15,240 nt of DNA from positions 1 through 15,240 of the forward strand of contig JAIDMV010000190.1 in the NCBI GenBank assembly GCA_029050385.1. Reading direction: 5' to 3'. Numbering within the stretch: the first letter of the stretch is position 1; each line of letters opens with the position of its first letter. Below, piece after piece: positions 14,953 through 15,240 of the stretch. Position numbers and translations under genes: made by a program. Under the pieces are notes generated by a model. That model made no database searches and was not told where the DNA came from. It saw only the letters and a list, made by a program, of their open reading frames with translations. Source of the DNA: Anaeroplasmataceae bacterium. GTDB lineage: Bacteria > Bacillota_I > Bacilli_A > Acholeplasmatales > Anaeroplasmataceae.

Positions 14953-15240
14953 ATGCCAACTATAGCATTATTAAATCAATCTGGAGAAAAGGTTAAAAAT
15001 ATTAAGTTAAGCGATGAAATCTTCGGAATTGAACCTAATCGTCAAGTTGTATATGATGTAGTTAACTGCCAAAGAGCAGCTATGCGTCAAGGAACTCATG
15101 ACACTAAGGGTCGTAGCGAAGTTCGTGGTGGTGGACGTAAGCCTTGGAGACAAAAGGGAACTGGACGTGCTCGTCAAGGATCTATCCGTGCTCCTCAATG
15201 GCGCGGCGGTGGTACAGTATTTGGACCAACACCAAGAAGC
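14953..15240 (+). CDS. rplD: 50S ribosomal protein L4, 5' part
   Basis: Ninety-six codons are in the window; the full protein is normally about 207 residues, so the gene runs off the right edge. The start MPTIALLNQSGEKVKNIKLSDEIFG is followed by the conserved extended loop GRSEVRGGGRKPWRQKGTGRARQGS and then APQWRGGGTVFGPTPRS, which lines the exit tunnel with L22. AGGAG (14941-14945) lies 7 bases before the ATG. In enterobacteria L4 also represses its own operon through the S10 leader, which makes it a candidate regulator of 13824-13955. Confidence 0.97.
   Translation, partial: MPTIALLNQSGEKVKNIKLSDEIFGIEPNRQVVYDVVNCQRAAMRQGTHDTKGRSEVRGGGRKPWRQKGTGRARQGSIRAPQWRGGGTVFGPTPRS

Noticed and set aside
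1..15240. CRISPR arrays, insertion sequences, tRNA genes or phage genes
   Set aside because: No regularly spaced repeat array, terminal inverted repeats, transposase or integrase motifs, or cloverleaf pattern were seen on either strand.

Overview
The window reads as a chromosomal segment of a low-GC Gram-positive bacterium (Bacillota). It is AT-rich, uses GGAGG-type ribosome binding sites, and has TG-extended -10 promoters and hairpin-plus-T-tract terminators. TGA is used as a stop, so the genetic code is the standard bacterial one. A DegV lipid-binding protein, BspA-type leucine-rich-repeat surface protein and secreted papain-like protease suggest a host-associated anaerobe, possibly Erysipelotrichia or a relative. 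That placement is an inference from gene content, not a search result.

Layout. 1-1562: 3' part of a Clp/Hsp100 AAA+ unfoldase whose second ATPase domain has lost its catalytic motifs, ending at a terminator. 1649-3075: a two-gene operon, DegV protein plus a GNAT-type acetyltransferase overlapping by ATGA, ending at a strong terminator. 3212-6856: a single-gene unit for a roughly 1214-residue BspA-like LRR lipoprotein. 6958-10422: a signalling module made of a SARP-type response regulator with a degenerate receiver, a 7TMR-DISM/LytS-type sensor kinase, and a second SARP-type response regulator with an intact receiver. 10556-11767: a cation diffusion facilitator. 11896-13160: a secreted papain-like cysteine peptidase whose signal peptide and body lie in different frames across a T-rich slippery sequence. 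13185-13709: a small multi-spanning membrane protein. 13789 to the end: promoter, structured leader and first genes (rpsJ, rplC, partial rplD) of the S10 ribosomal-protein operon.

Most notable. The LRR lipoprotein gene and the first regulator gene carry the same promoter cassette: 26 of 27 bases are identical, each copy lies just after a terminator, and each ends in a TG-extended -10. The cassette holds an 11-bp-period direct repeat (GCACTT / GCASTT) where a -35 box would be, which is the layout expected for a SARP/OmpR-type activator. The simplest model is that the kinase and its two paralogous regulators control both their own operon and the surface LRR lipoprotein. One regulator looks phosphorylation-independent because its Asp, Thr and Lys are replaced.

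Two other points deserve attention. The Clp protein keeps its D2 pore loop and a ClpP-docking-like tripeptide but has no D2 Walker A or B. The peptidase has an exact U_UUU_UUA heptamer in the right frame for a -1 shift into the main reading frame.
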